DNA from: CAZEYT01 sp964516295
Lineage (GTDB): Bacteria > Verrucomicrobiota > Verrucomicrobiia > Chthoniobacterales > Terrimicrobiaceae
Assembly (NCBI GenBank): GCA_964516295.1
Contig: CAZEYT010000089.1
Span: forward strand, 1 to 11,128
Reading direction: 5' to 3'
Length of the DNA stretch: 11,128 nt
Both the position numbers and the translations under genes were made by a program. Below are positions 1-6,469 of this stretch, piece after piece (position 1 is the stretch's first letter; each line of letters opens with the position of its first letter). The notes below the pieces were generated by a model. That model was not told the origin of the DNA. It made no database searches and worked only from the letters and a program-made list of their open reading frames with translations.

Positions 1-59
1 ACGTAGCCCCGATCGATGGCGATAATGGAGCCTTTCGGCCAGTCCAGTGTTCGTGGAGT
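1..59 (-). mobile_element. IS4-type transposase fragment (N-truncated, runs off left edge)
   Basis: Read on the minus strand from 59 to 1, the frame gives TPRTLDWPKGSIIAIDRGY. This resembles the stretch around the second catalytic Asp (the DRGY motif) of IS4-family transposases. A complete enzyme would have about 200 residues before this motif. Here the upstream DNA is instead a REP-like hairpin and an exported-protein start, so only an internal or C-terminal remnant can be present, continuing outside the window. The identification rests on a short motif recognised by eye, so confidence is moderate. Confidence 0.5.
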
Positions 60-335
60 GCCCCCGGAGTTTGATCCACTTGCTATGAGAGATTTGGTTG
101 GTGTTTCGGGTTTGTGACGCTGTCTTGCGGAGCGAAGGCCGCTTCGACGGAGTCGAAAGGCCGTAGCGGAGCAAGACAGCGTTTGGCGAACTCCGCCGGG
201 GTCATATCCCCAAGCGAGGGGTGCGGCCGGCATGGGTTTTTCAACCGTGTAGGTTTTTTTCGGATCGGCTCGAACCATGGAGACCGAACCGATCAAAAGG
301 ACGAGGCAGGTCGCGACGACCAAGCGAGGGGACAT
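1..335 (-). CDS. Small exported protein, open frame fused to repeat and transposase remnant (partial)
   Basis: An ATG at 335 opens a frame that stays open to the left edge. Its first 23 residues form a clear signal peptide (MSPRLVVATCLVLLIGSVSM..., likely cleaved after VRA, before DPKK). About 27 further residues (KTYTVEKPMPAAPLAWGYDP) precede the REP-like hairpin at 117-182. From there the translation is Arg/Ser-rich repeat sequence, then IS4-type transposase sequence in the same frame. The original protein was probably short or has lost its C-terminus to the repeat or IS. It lies 84 bases downstream of the porin on the same strand, with a possible weak terminator between. No Shine-Dalgarno of note precedes the ATG. 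I do not recognise the family. The chance that the signal-peptide part is a real gene is fair; whether the chimeric remainder is expressed is unknown. Confidence 0.4.
   Translation of the reverse strand, partial: MSPRLVVATCLVLLIGSVSMVRADPKKTYTVEKPMPAAPLAWGYDPGGVRQTLSCSATAFRLRRSGLRSARQRHKPETPTKSLIASGSNSGGTPRTLDWPKGSIIAIDRGY
117..182. repeat. REP-like imperfect palindrome
   Basis: Perfect 11-base arms CGCTGTCTTGC (118-128) and GCAAGACAGCG (171-181) close a 64-base structure, extended by A117-T182. Inside are a second inverted pair, TTCGAC (143-148) with GTCGAA (152-157), and two self-complementary GGCC blocks (137-140, 159-162). The shape is that of an extragenic palindromic repeat able to form a long hairpin or cruciform. 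No second copy occurs in this window. It sits at the junction between the exported-protein frame and the transposase fragment. Confidence 0.6.
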
Positions 336-402
336 GATTCTCAGGGGATGGGACAGGCTTTCGTCGATGTGAATGCCCACTCCCGGTGTGGCGGGAAGAA
401 AC

Positions 403-416
403 AGGCCAGGAGGCCT
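403..416 (-). terminator. Possible short terminator after the porin
   Basis: On the minus strand, 3 bases past the porin TGA, AGGCC-TCCT-GGCCT forms a 5-bp GC stem with a 4-base loop. It is followed by GTTTCTTCCC, a poor T-run. It is correctly placed for the end of the glsA-MFS-porin unit, but stem and tract are weak. Confidence 0.3.
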
Positions 417-419
417 CGA

Positions 420-1745
420 TCAGAACGATGTCCGCAAACGCATATAGAATGCTCCTGCTGCCCCGTCGCTCCATGCGTTGCCGGGATGGGCAATCAACTG
501 CAGGCCAACGGAAAATTGGGAGTTCTGCGTGACTTGAAATCGGTGAAAGGTTTCGAGGACGGTCTCGATCTCGGTTGTCGTATAGCGCGGGACAGCCATC
601 GAGAAACCCAGACCGGTGAGATCATCGTCGCGTCCGAATAATCCGCTCACGCCCAGGCCGGTCTGTGCGAGGTGGCGGACGTTGGTGAGCGTGCCATCCG
701 AGTAAGCATAGCGGGCAAAGACCTGGAGATACTCGCCGAGATTCTGATCCACCACCGCGGTAAGTCCGTAATCGGCGGGGAGACCGCGCATTTCGCGTTC
801 GTCCATATACCAGAGCCCGAGGGCATACCGCCCAGCCCCGAGTTTATCAAGGGTTGGCGTATAGCCCGCCTCGCCAAAGGCAAAGAGATCCCACTCGCTG
901 AACAAACTGTCCACTTCGACACGGATCGTGCGGCTGTAGCCGTTGCTCACCCCGCCGGTGACATAGAACAGGTCGTTGGGACGCACGGAGATGCCGAGCG
1001 TCGGACCATGATCCGGGAAAGGAACCGCCGGGTTCGCGGAAAAATGGCGGTTCACGAACGAATTGTTCACATTCTGAAGCCAGAAGGACCCGACAAAATC
1101 CGATGGATCCGCACGGCCGATCAGGAGCCGCAGACGCCCCTCATAAAGCCGCTGGACCCAGTAAAGATCACGAACCACCCAGCCGCGATCGTTGAAGGCA
1201 TTGCTCGGGGGAATGAGAGTTCCCATCTGACCCCCGATCCGGGAAGGCGGTTGGTCGCCGATTTTAAAGCGATACTCGGTGGACATGACCAGGCGCCCCG
1301 TGTTTTCCGTTCCGCGGCCGACAATGGTCCACGAGCCGAGGAAATCGAGGTCCCCCGCCGCACCGGCTTTCGAACTTCGCCCGCCCATCGGTTGAAGAAA
1401 AAGCATGGTATAGGCCACGCCAAGACGAAGGCCGGTTTTTTGAAAAAGATCTTCCAGTGGATCTTCGAGGAGGTCGAGTGGACGGTTAACGCCCCAGCGG
1501 TCGAAAAACCCGTCATTGTCTCCGTAGATTTCGTCGAGTTCCGCCGGGACGTTCGTTGTCGCTTCCCCGGGCGAAAAGTCGGCGTCAAAATTGGTCGACT
1601 CGATGGTGTGAACCGACACCTCGGGCACCTCCGCAGGCGACGAAGCCGCCGGTGGTTCCGCCGCAGTCTCACCACCCCGGGCCAAAAGCCCGGAAAACCC
1701 TGCAAGAACAACAGCCAGCGACAAAGCCTGTCCGCCTCGGCCCAT
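420..1745 (-). CDS. OprB-like carbohydrate-selective porin
   Basis: A 441-residue outer-membrane beta-barrel protein of the OprB (carbohydrate-selective porin) type, expected to pass small solutes into the periplasm. An N-terminal signal peptide (about residues 1-30) is followed by a Pro/Ala/Glu-rich linker. From about residue 100 the sequence alternates aromatic and hydrophobic strands (for example GLRLGVAYTMLF, YVTGGVSNGYSR, LQVFARYAYSDG). It ends in Phe (MRLRTSF), the usual last residue for BAM-dependent barrels. Length and the GRADPSDF-type loop fit OprB. The start ATG is 2 bases after the MFS stop (TGACCATG), with AAGG upstream inside the MFS gene, suggesting translational coupling. It is last in the glutaminase-MFS-porin unit, so it probably serves the same substrate route; the substrate cannot be read from sequence. 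Confidence 0.8.
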   Translation of the reverse strand: MGRGGQALSLAVVLAGFSGLLARGGETAAEPPAASSPAEVPEVSVHTIESTNFDADFSPGEATTNVPAELDEIYGDNDGFFDRWGVNRPLDLLEDPLEDLFQKTGLRLGVAYTMLFLQPMGGRSSKAGAAGDLDFLGSWTIVGRGTENTGRLVMSTEYRFKIGDQPPSRIGGQMGTLIPPSNAFNDRGWVVRDLYWVQRLYEGRLRLLIGRADPSDFVGSFWLQNVNNSFVNRHFSANPAVPFPDHGPTLGISVRPNDLFYVTGGVSNGYSRTIRVEVDSLFSEWDLFAFGEAGYTPTLDKLGAGRYALGLWYMDEREMRGLPADYGLTAVVDQNLGEYLQVFARYAYSDGTLTNVRHLAQTGLGVSGLFGRDDDLTGLGFSMAVPRYTTTEIETVLETFHRFQVTQNSQFSVGLQLIAHPGNAWSDGAAGAFYMRLRTSF

Positions 1746-1747
1746 GG

Positions 1748-3370
1748 TCAGACCTTCTTTCTCTCCACTTGATCGTCGGCGGGAACATCACCCGGGATGT
1801 AATCCGGGAGTCTGCCACATGGGAAAATCGAGAGGATCGCGAGCGAGCCAAGGATAAAGAACGCCACCTGCAAGGCCCGCAGCCGGGCCGATTCGTTGAG
1901 CCGGATCGCCTCGTCGACCTGCTCCGGCGAGGCCGTGGTCTGTTTGAGGCGCTCCGCGAGACGCTCGTTGCTCAGGAAGTTGATATTGTTGAGATCGAGC
2001 TGACTGGTGAGCTCCGGCGTCAGCACCGGATGCGCGGTGATCGCTTTCATCACGCCAAAGCTAAGAACGCCGACCACCAGCGCGCCCATCACAGCGGTGC
2101 CGACGGAGGCCGCGAGATTGTTGGCGGTGCCACGGAGCGAGCCGACATCGGCCGCGAGTTCTTTCGGTGAAGATGTCACCAAGACGTTGAAAAGAAGCGT
2201 GACGAGAGCGCCTTGGCCGATGCCAAAAGTCACAAGCCCGAGAAGCACCGGAAACGAGCTCCAATTGTTGGTGACGACAAACGTGAGCCAATACGCACCG
2301 AGCGCGGCGAGAACAAAGCCACCACGTGCGATCGTGCGTGGCGAAAATCGATTGTAGAGCCGCACGACAAGAAACGCCGTGAAGAACACCGAAAGGTTGA
2401 ACGGCATCATGGCGATTGCCGTGTCGAAGGCACTCCGACCCTGAACGATCTGAATGTAAAGCGGAACCGAGAAGTTCAGCGCCGCCTCCATGGCGACGAT
2501 GGTGAACATCGCCAGCACGGCCGCCCGCTCTTTTGGCGACTCAATGACCTGAAGTGCAAAGAGCGGTGTCTTGCCATCGCTCTCCCGTTTTCTCGTCCAA
2601 GCCAGAAAGCCGGAGAGCAGAAGAACGCCACCACCGAGGAACAGCAAAGCGGGCGAAAGGCCGAGTAATTGGAACGGAGCGTTCGGCCCCGCAAAGAAAA
2701 GGCCCCAGTTTCGAATGTTGTTGAATCCGAGCGTCAGGATGATGATGCCGCTCGCCGCCAGAATTACTCCGACAACGTCAATCTTGACATCGGGTCGCGG
2801 ATGGGACGGTTTCAATTTCCAACTCAGAATCAAAATCGCCGCGGCATGAATGATCAGGAGGCCGAAGGCGACCCGCCATCCGACGAAGCGCTCCAACGAC
2901 CCGATGATCAGAAACGCGAGCACGCCCGCCATCGCACGGGCCGACCCGAGCCACCCCAGTGCGCTCGCCTGTTGGGCTCCCTGATAGTGATTTGCGATGA
3001 GAACAACCAAGGTAGGGACGAGGGCGGCTCCGCCAAGACCGGCAAGGGCCTGACCGAGGAGGAGAAACTTCGCCGAAGGGCTGAAGACCACCAGGATCAT
3101 CGCCAAAAGGAACAGCGAGATCGATGCCTGGAAGAAAATCTTGGACCCGAATCGCTGCCCCAGCTTTGCCCCAAGGAGAACAAAGCCGGACACGCACATC
3201 GAATACATGATGATGGCCGTGCCGATGGTGGTGGGCGGCACGCCAAAGCTTTCCACCATACCACCCATTGAGACAGGCAGGGCGGCGACGTTGAATGACA
3301 TGAGGGCCTGCCCCATGGCAATGACGATCATCGGGAGCCAAGGGTCCCGAACAGTGGTGGATTTGCTCAT
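1748..3370 (-). CDS. MFS transporter, DHA2-like (14-helix type)
   Basis: A 540-residue major facilitator superfamily protein of the inner membrane. Multiple hydrophobic helices are visible from residue 11 (WLPMIVIAMGQALMSF) to about 517. Residues 67-80 (GAKLGQRFGSKIFF) correspond to MFS motif A between helices 2 and 3, though its usual Asp is absent. GLGGAALVP (111-119) falls in the helix-4 area of the N-terminal half. A length near 540 and a long loop before the last helix (about 447-498, polar) fit the 14-helix DHA2 drug/proton antiporter branch. I chose the ATG at 3370 (MSKSTTVRDPW): the frame is open up to 3928, but that extension is antisense to glutaminase and not membrane-like. The start lies 17 bases after the glutaminase stop and the gene ends 2 bases before the porin start. 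The substrate is unknown; context hints at glutamate, glutamine or another metabolite rather than a drug. Confidence 0.88.
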   Translation of the reverse strand: MSKSTTVRDPWLPMIVIAMGQALMSFNVAALPVSMGGMVESFGVPPTTIGTAIIMYSMCVSGFVLLGAKLGQRFGSKIFFQASISLFLLAMILVVFSPSAKFLLLGQALAGLGGAALVPTLVVLIANHYQGAQQASALGWLGSARAMAGVLAFLIIGSLERFVGWRVAFGLLIIHAAAILILSWKLKPSHPRPDVKIDVVGVILAASGIIILTLGFNNIRNWGLFFAGPNAPFQLLGLSPALLFLGGGVLLLSGFLAWTRKRESDGKTPLFALQVIESPKERAAVLAMFTIVAMEAALNFSVPLYIQIVQGRSAFDTAIAMMPFNLSVFFTAFLVVRLYNRFSPRTIARGGFVLAALGAYWLTFVVTNNWSSFPVLLGLVTFGIGQGALVTLLFNVLVTSSPKELAADVGSLRGTANNLAASVGTAVMGALVVGVLSFGVMKAITAHPVLTPELTSQLDLNNINFLSNERLAERLKQTTASPEQVDEAIRLNESARLRALQVAFFILGSLAILSIFPCGRLPDYIPGDVPADDQVERKKV

Positions 3371-3387
3371 AGGATGGTTTCCGAACG

Positions 3388-4377
3388 CTAAAGAATGGGT
3401 TTCGAAACGAAGAGATCCATCCCAAGTTTTTGCGACAAATACTTGGCAGCCAACTGACCTTTGACACTGTTGCCGGCTGCGTCGAGCGGCGGAGCAAAGC
3501 TGCCGAAGCCGCCTTTGCCTGGCGAGACGGTCAGAATCCCTCCACCGATGCCGCTTTTGCCAGGAAGACCAATGTCGTAAAGCCAGTCCCCGGATGTTTC
3601 GTAGAGTCCGGCCGTGGCCATCACCGCCAGCACATAGTGGCAGATTACCGGATCGACGACCTGTTCCTTGGTCACGGGATTCATGCCGCCATCGGCCAGC
3701 GTTGCGGCCATGACCGCGAGATCGCGCGCACTCACATTGAGCGAACATTGGCGCGTATAGAGGTCTACGGCCTCCGCCGGATCGCAGTAGATTGCCCCGC
3801 AGCTTTGAAGCATGCGCGCAATGCTCTGGTTTCGAAAATTCGTTTCCAAAGCCGAGGCGAGCACCTCTTCGTTCATGGGCAACTCGCGCCCGGCGAAACG
3901 GGAGAGTCCTCGGTGAAGAAAAGTCCACTTCTCCTCATGACTGCTTCCAGGCGTGAGGCTGGTCGATGCGATTGCCCCGGAGTTGACCATGGGATTCGTC
4001 AGTCCCTTGGGGTGTCGCTCGATTCCAGCCAGCGAATTGAAAGGGTACCCGGTTGCATTGACCCCGATTTTCCGACGCGCTTCTTCCACGCCAATCGTCT
4101 CGCAAATGAGGGCGAAGACAAATGGCTTGGAGACACTCATAATGGAAAACTCATAATCCGAGTCGCCCGCAGCATAAACATTTCCGCTTGTCCCAACGAT
4201 GCAAAGGCCAAAAAGATCCGACGGAACCCTCGCAAGAGCGGGATAGACTTGGGAATTTCGCCCGTCTGAGTCGCTTTTGAAAGTCGCATGCGCTCCGTCC
4301 AAAAGCTTTTGCACCTGTTCGGGCGACGGCAAATGCCCGGTGGAGATGAAGGCTTCGGGCAAATTTGTGGTTTCCAT
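3388..4377 (-). CDS. glsA: Glutaminase, serine-dependent GlsA family
   Basis: Cytosolic glutaminase (L-glutamine + water to L-glutamate + ammonia) of the beta-lactamase-like fold, 329 residues against about 300-330 usual for the family. The SxxK catalytic pair is S81-V-S-K84 within FSIMSVSKPF. The substrate-binding Asn motif NPMVNSGAIAS is at 128-138, and ETNFRNQSIA is at 178-187. DLYTRQCSLNVSARDLA lies near 205-221, and the GLPGKSGIGGGI motif (KSG at 274-276) near 270-281. LDAAGNSVKG closes the domain at about 299-307. All key blocks are present, so the enzyme should be active. It is first in a tight unit with an MFS transporter and porin. The ATG at 4377 has only a weak Shine-Dalgarno. It lies 66 bases downstream of the broken baeRF C-terminus, so the promoter must lie in 4378-4620 or upstream; I could not pick one with confidence. 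Glutaminases of this family support glutamate supply or acid resistance by ammonia release. Confidence 0.95.
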   Translation of the reverse strand: METTNLPEAFISTGHLPSPEQVQKLLDGAHATFKSDSDGRNSQVYPALARVPSDLFGLCIVGTSGNVYAAGDSDYEFSIMSVSKPFVFALICETIGVEEARRKIGVNATGYPFNSLAGIERHPKGLTNPMVNSGAIASTSLTPGSSHEEKWTFLHRGLSRFAGRELPMNEEVLASALETNFRNQSIARMLQSCGAIYCDPAEAVDLYTRQCSLNVSARDLAVMAATLADGGMNPVTKEQVVDPVICHYVLAVMATAGLYETSGDWLYDIGLPGKSGIGGGILTVSPGKGGFGSFAPPLDAAGNSVKGQLAAKYLSQKLGMDLFVSKPIL

Positions 4378-4443
4378 AGTCGGAGAGGCCTGAGCTCGGG
4401 TTGGGTTTCTAAGAAATCTCTCGCTTTGGCAAGCTTAAAACAA

Positions 4444-4620
4444 TTAGACGGGATATCGAAGAATTGCGGCAAGGGGAGCGCCGTTTGGAAGATCATCCGG
4501 TCCCGCTGCGACAACTCTTCCTCGGTAACGAAGTGTCCGGCGGGCGATTTCATCAACAATTCCGTAAGACCTTTTTTTCGCGTCTTCAGAAAAATCGACC
4601 CGGCCCGTCTCCTCATCAAT
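4444..4620 (-). pseudogene. baeRF-type gene, C-terminal remnant
   Basis: On the minus strand one frame reads TIDEETGRVDFSEDAKKRSY, then IVDEIARRTLRYRGRVV, then PDDLPNGAPLAAILRYPV and a TAA at 4446-4444. The ending (a helix with ARRTL, a strand with GRVVA, then D-LP-GAPLAAILRY) is the characteristic C-terminus of bacterial archaeo-eukaryotic release-factor (baeRF) proteins. The matching N-terminus is at 5165-4992 on the same strand. The middle (about 250-300 residues in intact relatives) is replaced by an ISL3 remnant. The junction with IS sequence falls near 4610-4625. A second frame through the same DNA (MKSPAGHFVTEEELSQRDRM) is also open but matches nothing I know. The baeRF reading is preferred because it completes the upstream fragment. 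Confidence 0.62.
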
Positions 4621-4936
4621 CGTTCCAAGCTATGAGTGTAGGATCGCCCGCGGGGGGCAAAAGGGGGGAGGAGTCGAAAAACTCCCCGCACTCCCGACAC
4701 TGGCATCGCGGCACATGGGCCACGATGGTGACCGGCTTCAAGCCGATCGGCACGGTTCGAATCCGCCGCTCCCGGGTCCCACGCAAGGCGATGTGGTCCG
4801 TTTCGCACTTCGGGCACCGGATCCCTGAACGCTTCGCCTTGATGTGCAACTCCACCCGGCTCCCGATGTATTTCGTGCTCCGATACTCCCAGCCCTCTCC
4901 AATCCCGAAGGCCCGCTTCAAAAATGTCGCTTCCAT
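4615..4936 (-). pseudogene. ISL3 transposase, N-terminal fragment with frameshift
   Basis: The ATG at 4936 gives MEATFLKRAFGIGEGWEY, the typical N-terminus of ISL3 (IS204/IS1001/IS1096/IS1165) transposases. A zinc-ribbon follows with CPKC (about residues 41-44) and CQCREC (about 78-83). After FFDSS, the natural continuation PPFAPRGRSYTHSLERL lies in another frame. Adding one base to the six-C run (plus-strand G6 at 4663-4668) joins the two. In the uncorrected frame a stop follows at 4616. The catalytic DDE domain (about 300 residues) is missing entirely, so the element cannot make its own transposase. Confidence 0.7.
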
Positions 4937-4965
4937 CCCTCATACTCTACCCTCGAAAGACCCCG

Positions 4966-4991
4966 CTATGCACACTCGTTGCGGATGAGCC
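4966..4991 (-). repeat. Putative ISL3 terminal inverted repeat (single end)
   Basis: Read on the minus strand from 4991, GGCTCATCCGCAACGAGTGT resembles the GGCTCTTCCG-type outer ends of ISL3 elements. It sits 29 bases before the transposase ATG at its inner edge. It coincides with the point where the baeRF reading loses similarity. The partner end is absent from the window. Confidence 0.45.
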
Positions 4992-5165
4992 GATTTTTTT
5001 GACGAGATTTTTGAAATCGATCCGGCTGCCACCGACTTCCAGCCCGATGTTGCAAGTGGGAATAATGATCGACACACACGTCGCATCGCGCACCTCGGAC
5101 AAACTTAGAATTTCTGAGACAGTGGGGAGATCGAGGTGCAGCATCGTGTGTCTCGTTTGTTCCAC
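4992..5165 (-). pseudogene. baeRF-type gene, N-terminal remnant
   Basis: From a GTG at 5165 (or the ATG at 5144) the frame encodes LDLPTVSEILSLSEVRD, then CVSIIIPTCNIGLEVGG and SRIDFKNLVKKI. This matches the start of baeRF proteins (family pattern: short helix, then PCVSIYLPTHR-G-E-QQ-PIRLKNLL), which are eRF1-like factors proposed to act on ribosomes in rescue or quality control. The usual HR of the PTHR motif is CN here, which may be divergence or decay. The frame is cut after VKKI by the ISL3 end at 4991. The gene begins 20 bases after the stop of the PEP-CTERM gene, with GGAAAG a few bases before the GTG. The product is truncated at about 58 residues and surely lacks the eRF1-like core. 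Confidence 0.65.
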
Positions 5166-5185
5166 CGAGGGCTTTCCGGCAAGAT

Positions 5186-6469
5186 CTATTCCGTGCGATA
5201 GAAATGTCCTTTTTGTGAACTTCTTCTAAAAGACCAGCGCTTGAAGTGCGCCACAACCGTTATCAGGACTGCAAAACTGCCGAGAAAGAGTGCCGATGGC
5301 TCGGGAATCGGTGTCAGGCCAAGCAGGCCGTTTTCGAGATCATAGGTTACAACGTATTGCTGAAACAGGAGCGCTCCGATGTTCAAATACGTCGGTCCTC
5401 CATCGTCGCGCTTTTTGAGGTAGACTTGATTAACACCCCGGTCGGGACCTGCCACGAGGGAAAAGATGGTCAAGGGGTCTTCCACCGGAGGGGTTGGCGG
5501 GCTCGGCGTTGCTTCAAGGACCATCGTGGTGCCGGTCAGGAGTTGATACGGGTCCCCACCTGCCGTCAGGTCGCTGAACGGTGCCAAACGCGAGGCGTCG
5601 GAGGGGTTGTAGTCGATCCCGGGGGTTGGGTTTCCGGTATCCAGGTTTACGCCAAGGGATTCAAAGGTGTGGGAGTCACCACCATAGCTTAGCGAGATGT
5701 TTGACAGGAGAACTTCGGCATTATGGATGCTTGTGCCGCCGGACCCGTCCGGCTGTTTCATATCAAACCAGATGGTGTTTGCATCCGTGAGATCTGAAGG
5801 GCCAAGTCCGATTTGAAGCGATGCGCCGCTGGTGCTGCCGTAGAGACCGAGGGAAATTTTGTATCCCTTTGTAATGCCACTTCCAAAGGTGAGCTGCGCG
5901 AGGATATTCTCGATTCCGCTCGATTCCTTCTTAAGAGAGAGCCCAAAGTCGCCGTAGAAGTTTCCTTCAATCGGAGCAGGGCCCGGAGATACCGGGTCGG
6001 ACGGCGGCCAGAGCGGCGTCCCCGATTGTTCAATGTGACTCGCCCGGCCGATTTTAAAGTTGGTTGTTCCAGAGGAGAATGCGATTCCGCCACCGGCCGC
6101 ATTGTAGAGATCTACCGATGCTTCCACGGAACGTCCGCGATAGGTAATTCCGCTCCCGAACGTTTTCGAGAAGTGGGTCGAGTGCGTTTCGGAGTAAGAA
6201 CCCCACCAGGGGACTCCCTCCGCATATGCGGCATAAAATCCATCTCCTCCGGTATCGAACTCGAACAACTGCGCACTGCCTCCTCCGATGCCGACATAGA
6301 TCCCATACTTATAGTAAGTCACACCGCTCTCGGTATAAGGCACGGTTTCGAGCGAGACCGTGGCAATGGTCTGCACATCGGCCGCCGAAAGAGACGCGAC
6401 GGAAATCATCACGGCCAGAAGGGCGGATCTTGTGGATAATCGAAGCTTCGGAATCGCGTTTTTGTTCAT
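5186..6469 (-). CDS. PEP-CTERM surface protein, unknown function
   Basis: A 427-residue exported protein. A basic N-terminus and hydrophobic stretch form a signal peptide (residues 1-30, cleavage likely at SLSA|AD). The body is Gly/Ser/Thr-rich and beta-strand-like, with no recognised enzyme motif. The C-terminus carries an exosortase sorting signal: PIPEP at 387-391, a hydrophobic segment (SALFLGSFAVLITVVAHF), then KRWSFRR. Unusually, 11 residues (SSQKGHFYRTE) follow the basic cluster, where most PEP-CTERM proteins stop within a few residues; this may be a read-on after loss of an earlier stop. The ATG at 6469 overlaps the preceding gene's TGA (ATGA), so translation is probably coupled. The predicted location is the cell surface or matrix after exosortase processing. 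No exosortase gene is in the window. Confidence 0.85.
   Translation of the reverse strand: MNKNAIPKLRLSTRSALLAVMISVASLSAADVQTIATVSLETVPYTESGVTYYKYGIYVGIGGGSAQLFEFDTGGDGFYAAYAEGVPWWGSYSETHSTHFSKTFGSGITYRGRSVEASVDLYNAAGGGIAFSSGTTNFKIGRASHIEQSGTPLWPPSDPVSPGPAPIEGNFYGDFGLSLKKESSGIENILAQLTFGSGITKGYKISLGLYGSTSGASLQIGLGPSDLTDANTIWFDMKQPDGSGGTSIHNAEVLLSNISLSYGGDSHTFESLGVNLDTGNPTPGIDYNPSDASRLAPFSDLTAGGDPYQLLTGTTMVLEATPSPPTPPVEDPLTIFSLVAGPDRGVNQVYLKKRDDGGPTYLNIGALLFQQYVVTYDLENGLLGLTPIPEPSALFLGSFAVLITVVAHFKRWSFRRSSQKGHFYRTE

Larger units (their letters stand above)
4615..4991 (-). mobile_element. ISL3-family insertion sequence remnant (left end only)
   Basis: This is the upstream end of an ISL3-type element: a terminal sequence starting GGCTCATCCGC at 4991, a short leader, and the first ~105 codons of the transposase. 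About 377 bases remain of the usual 1.3-1.5 kb. The second terminal inverted repeat is not found anywhere on the left side, so the distal part was deleted together with part of the host gene. The outer boundary falls exactly inside the baeRF frame, after codons for VKKI. Confidence 0.6.

Noticed and set aside
672..1772. Long plus-strand open frame (366 codons) across the porin
   Set aside because: It is antisense to a clear OprB-like protein with signal peptide and terminal Phe. Its translation is Arg/Pro/His-rich without any domain pattern, as expected of a shadow in GC-rich DNA.
3371..3928. N-terminal extension of the MFS gene by 186 codons
   Set aside because: The extension overlaps the glutaminase gene in another frame and is not hydrophobic. 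MSKSTTVRDPW at 3370 is a natural MFS start with proper operon spacing.
4137..4943. A 268-codon minus-strand frame starting MRDGSDIFEAG
   Set aside because: It is a mosaic: a wrong-frame piece of the ISL3 transposase, a short true-frame piece after the frameshift, then wrong-frame baeRF and glutaminase sequence. It is not one gene.
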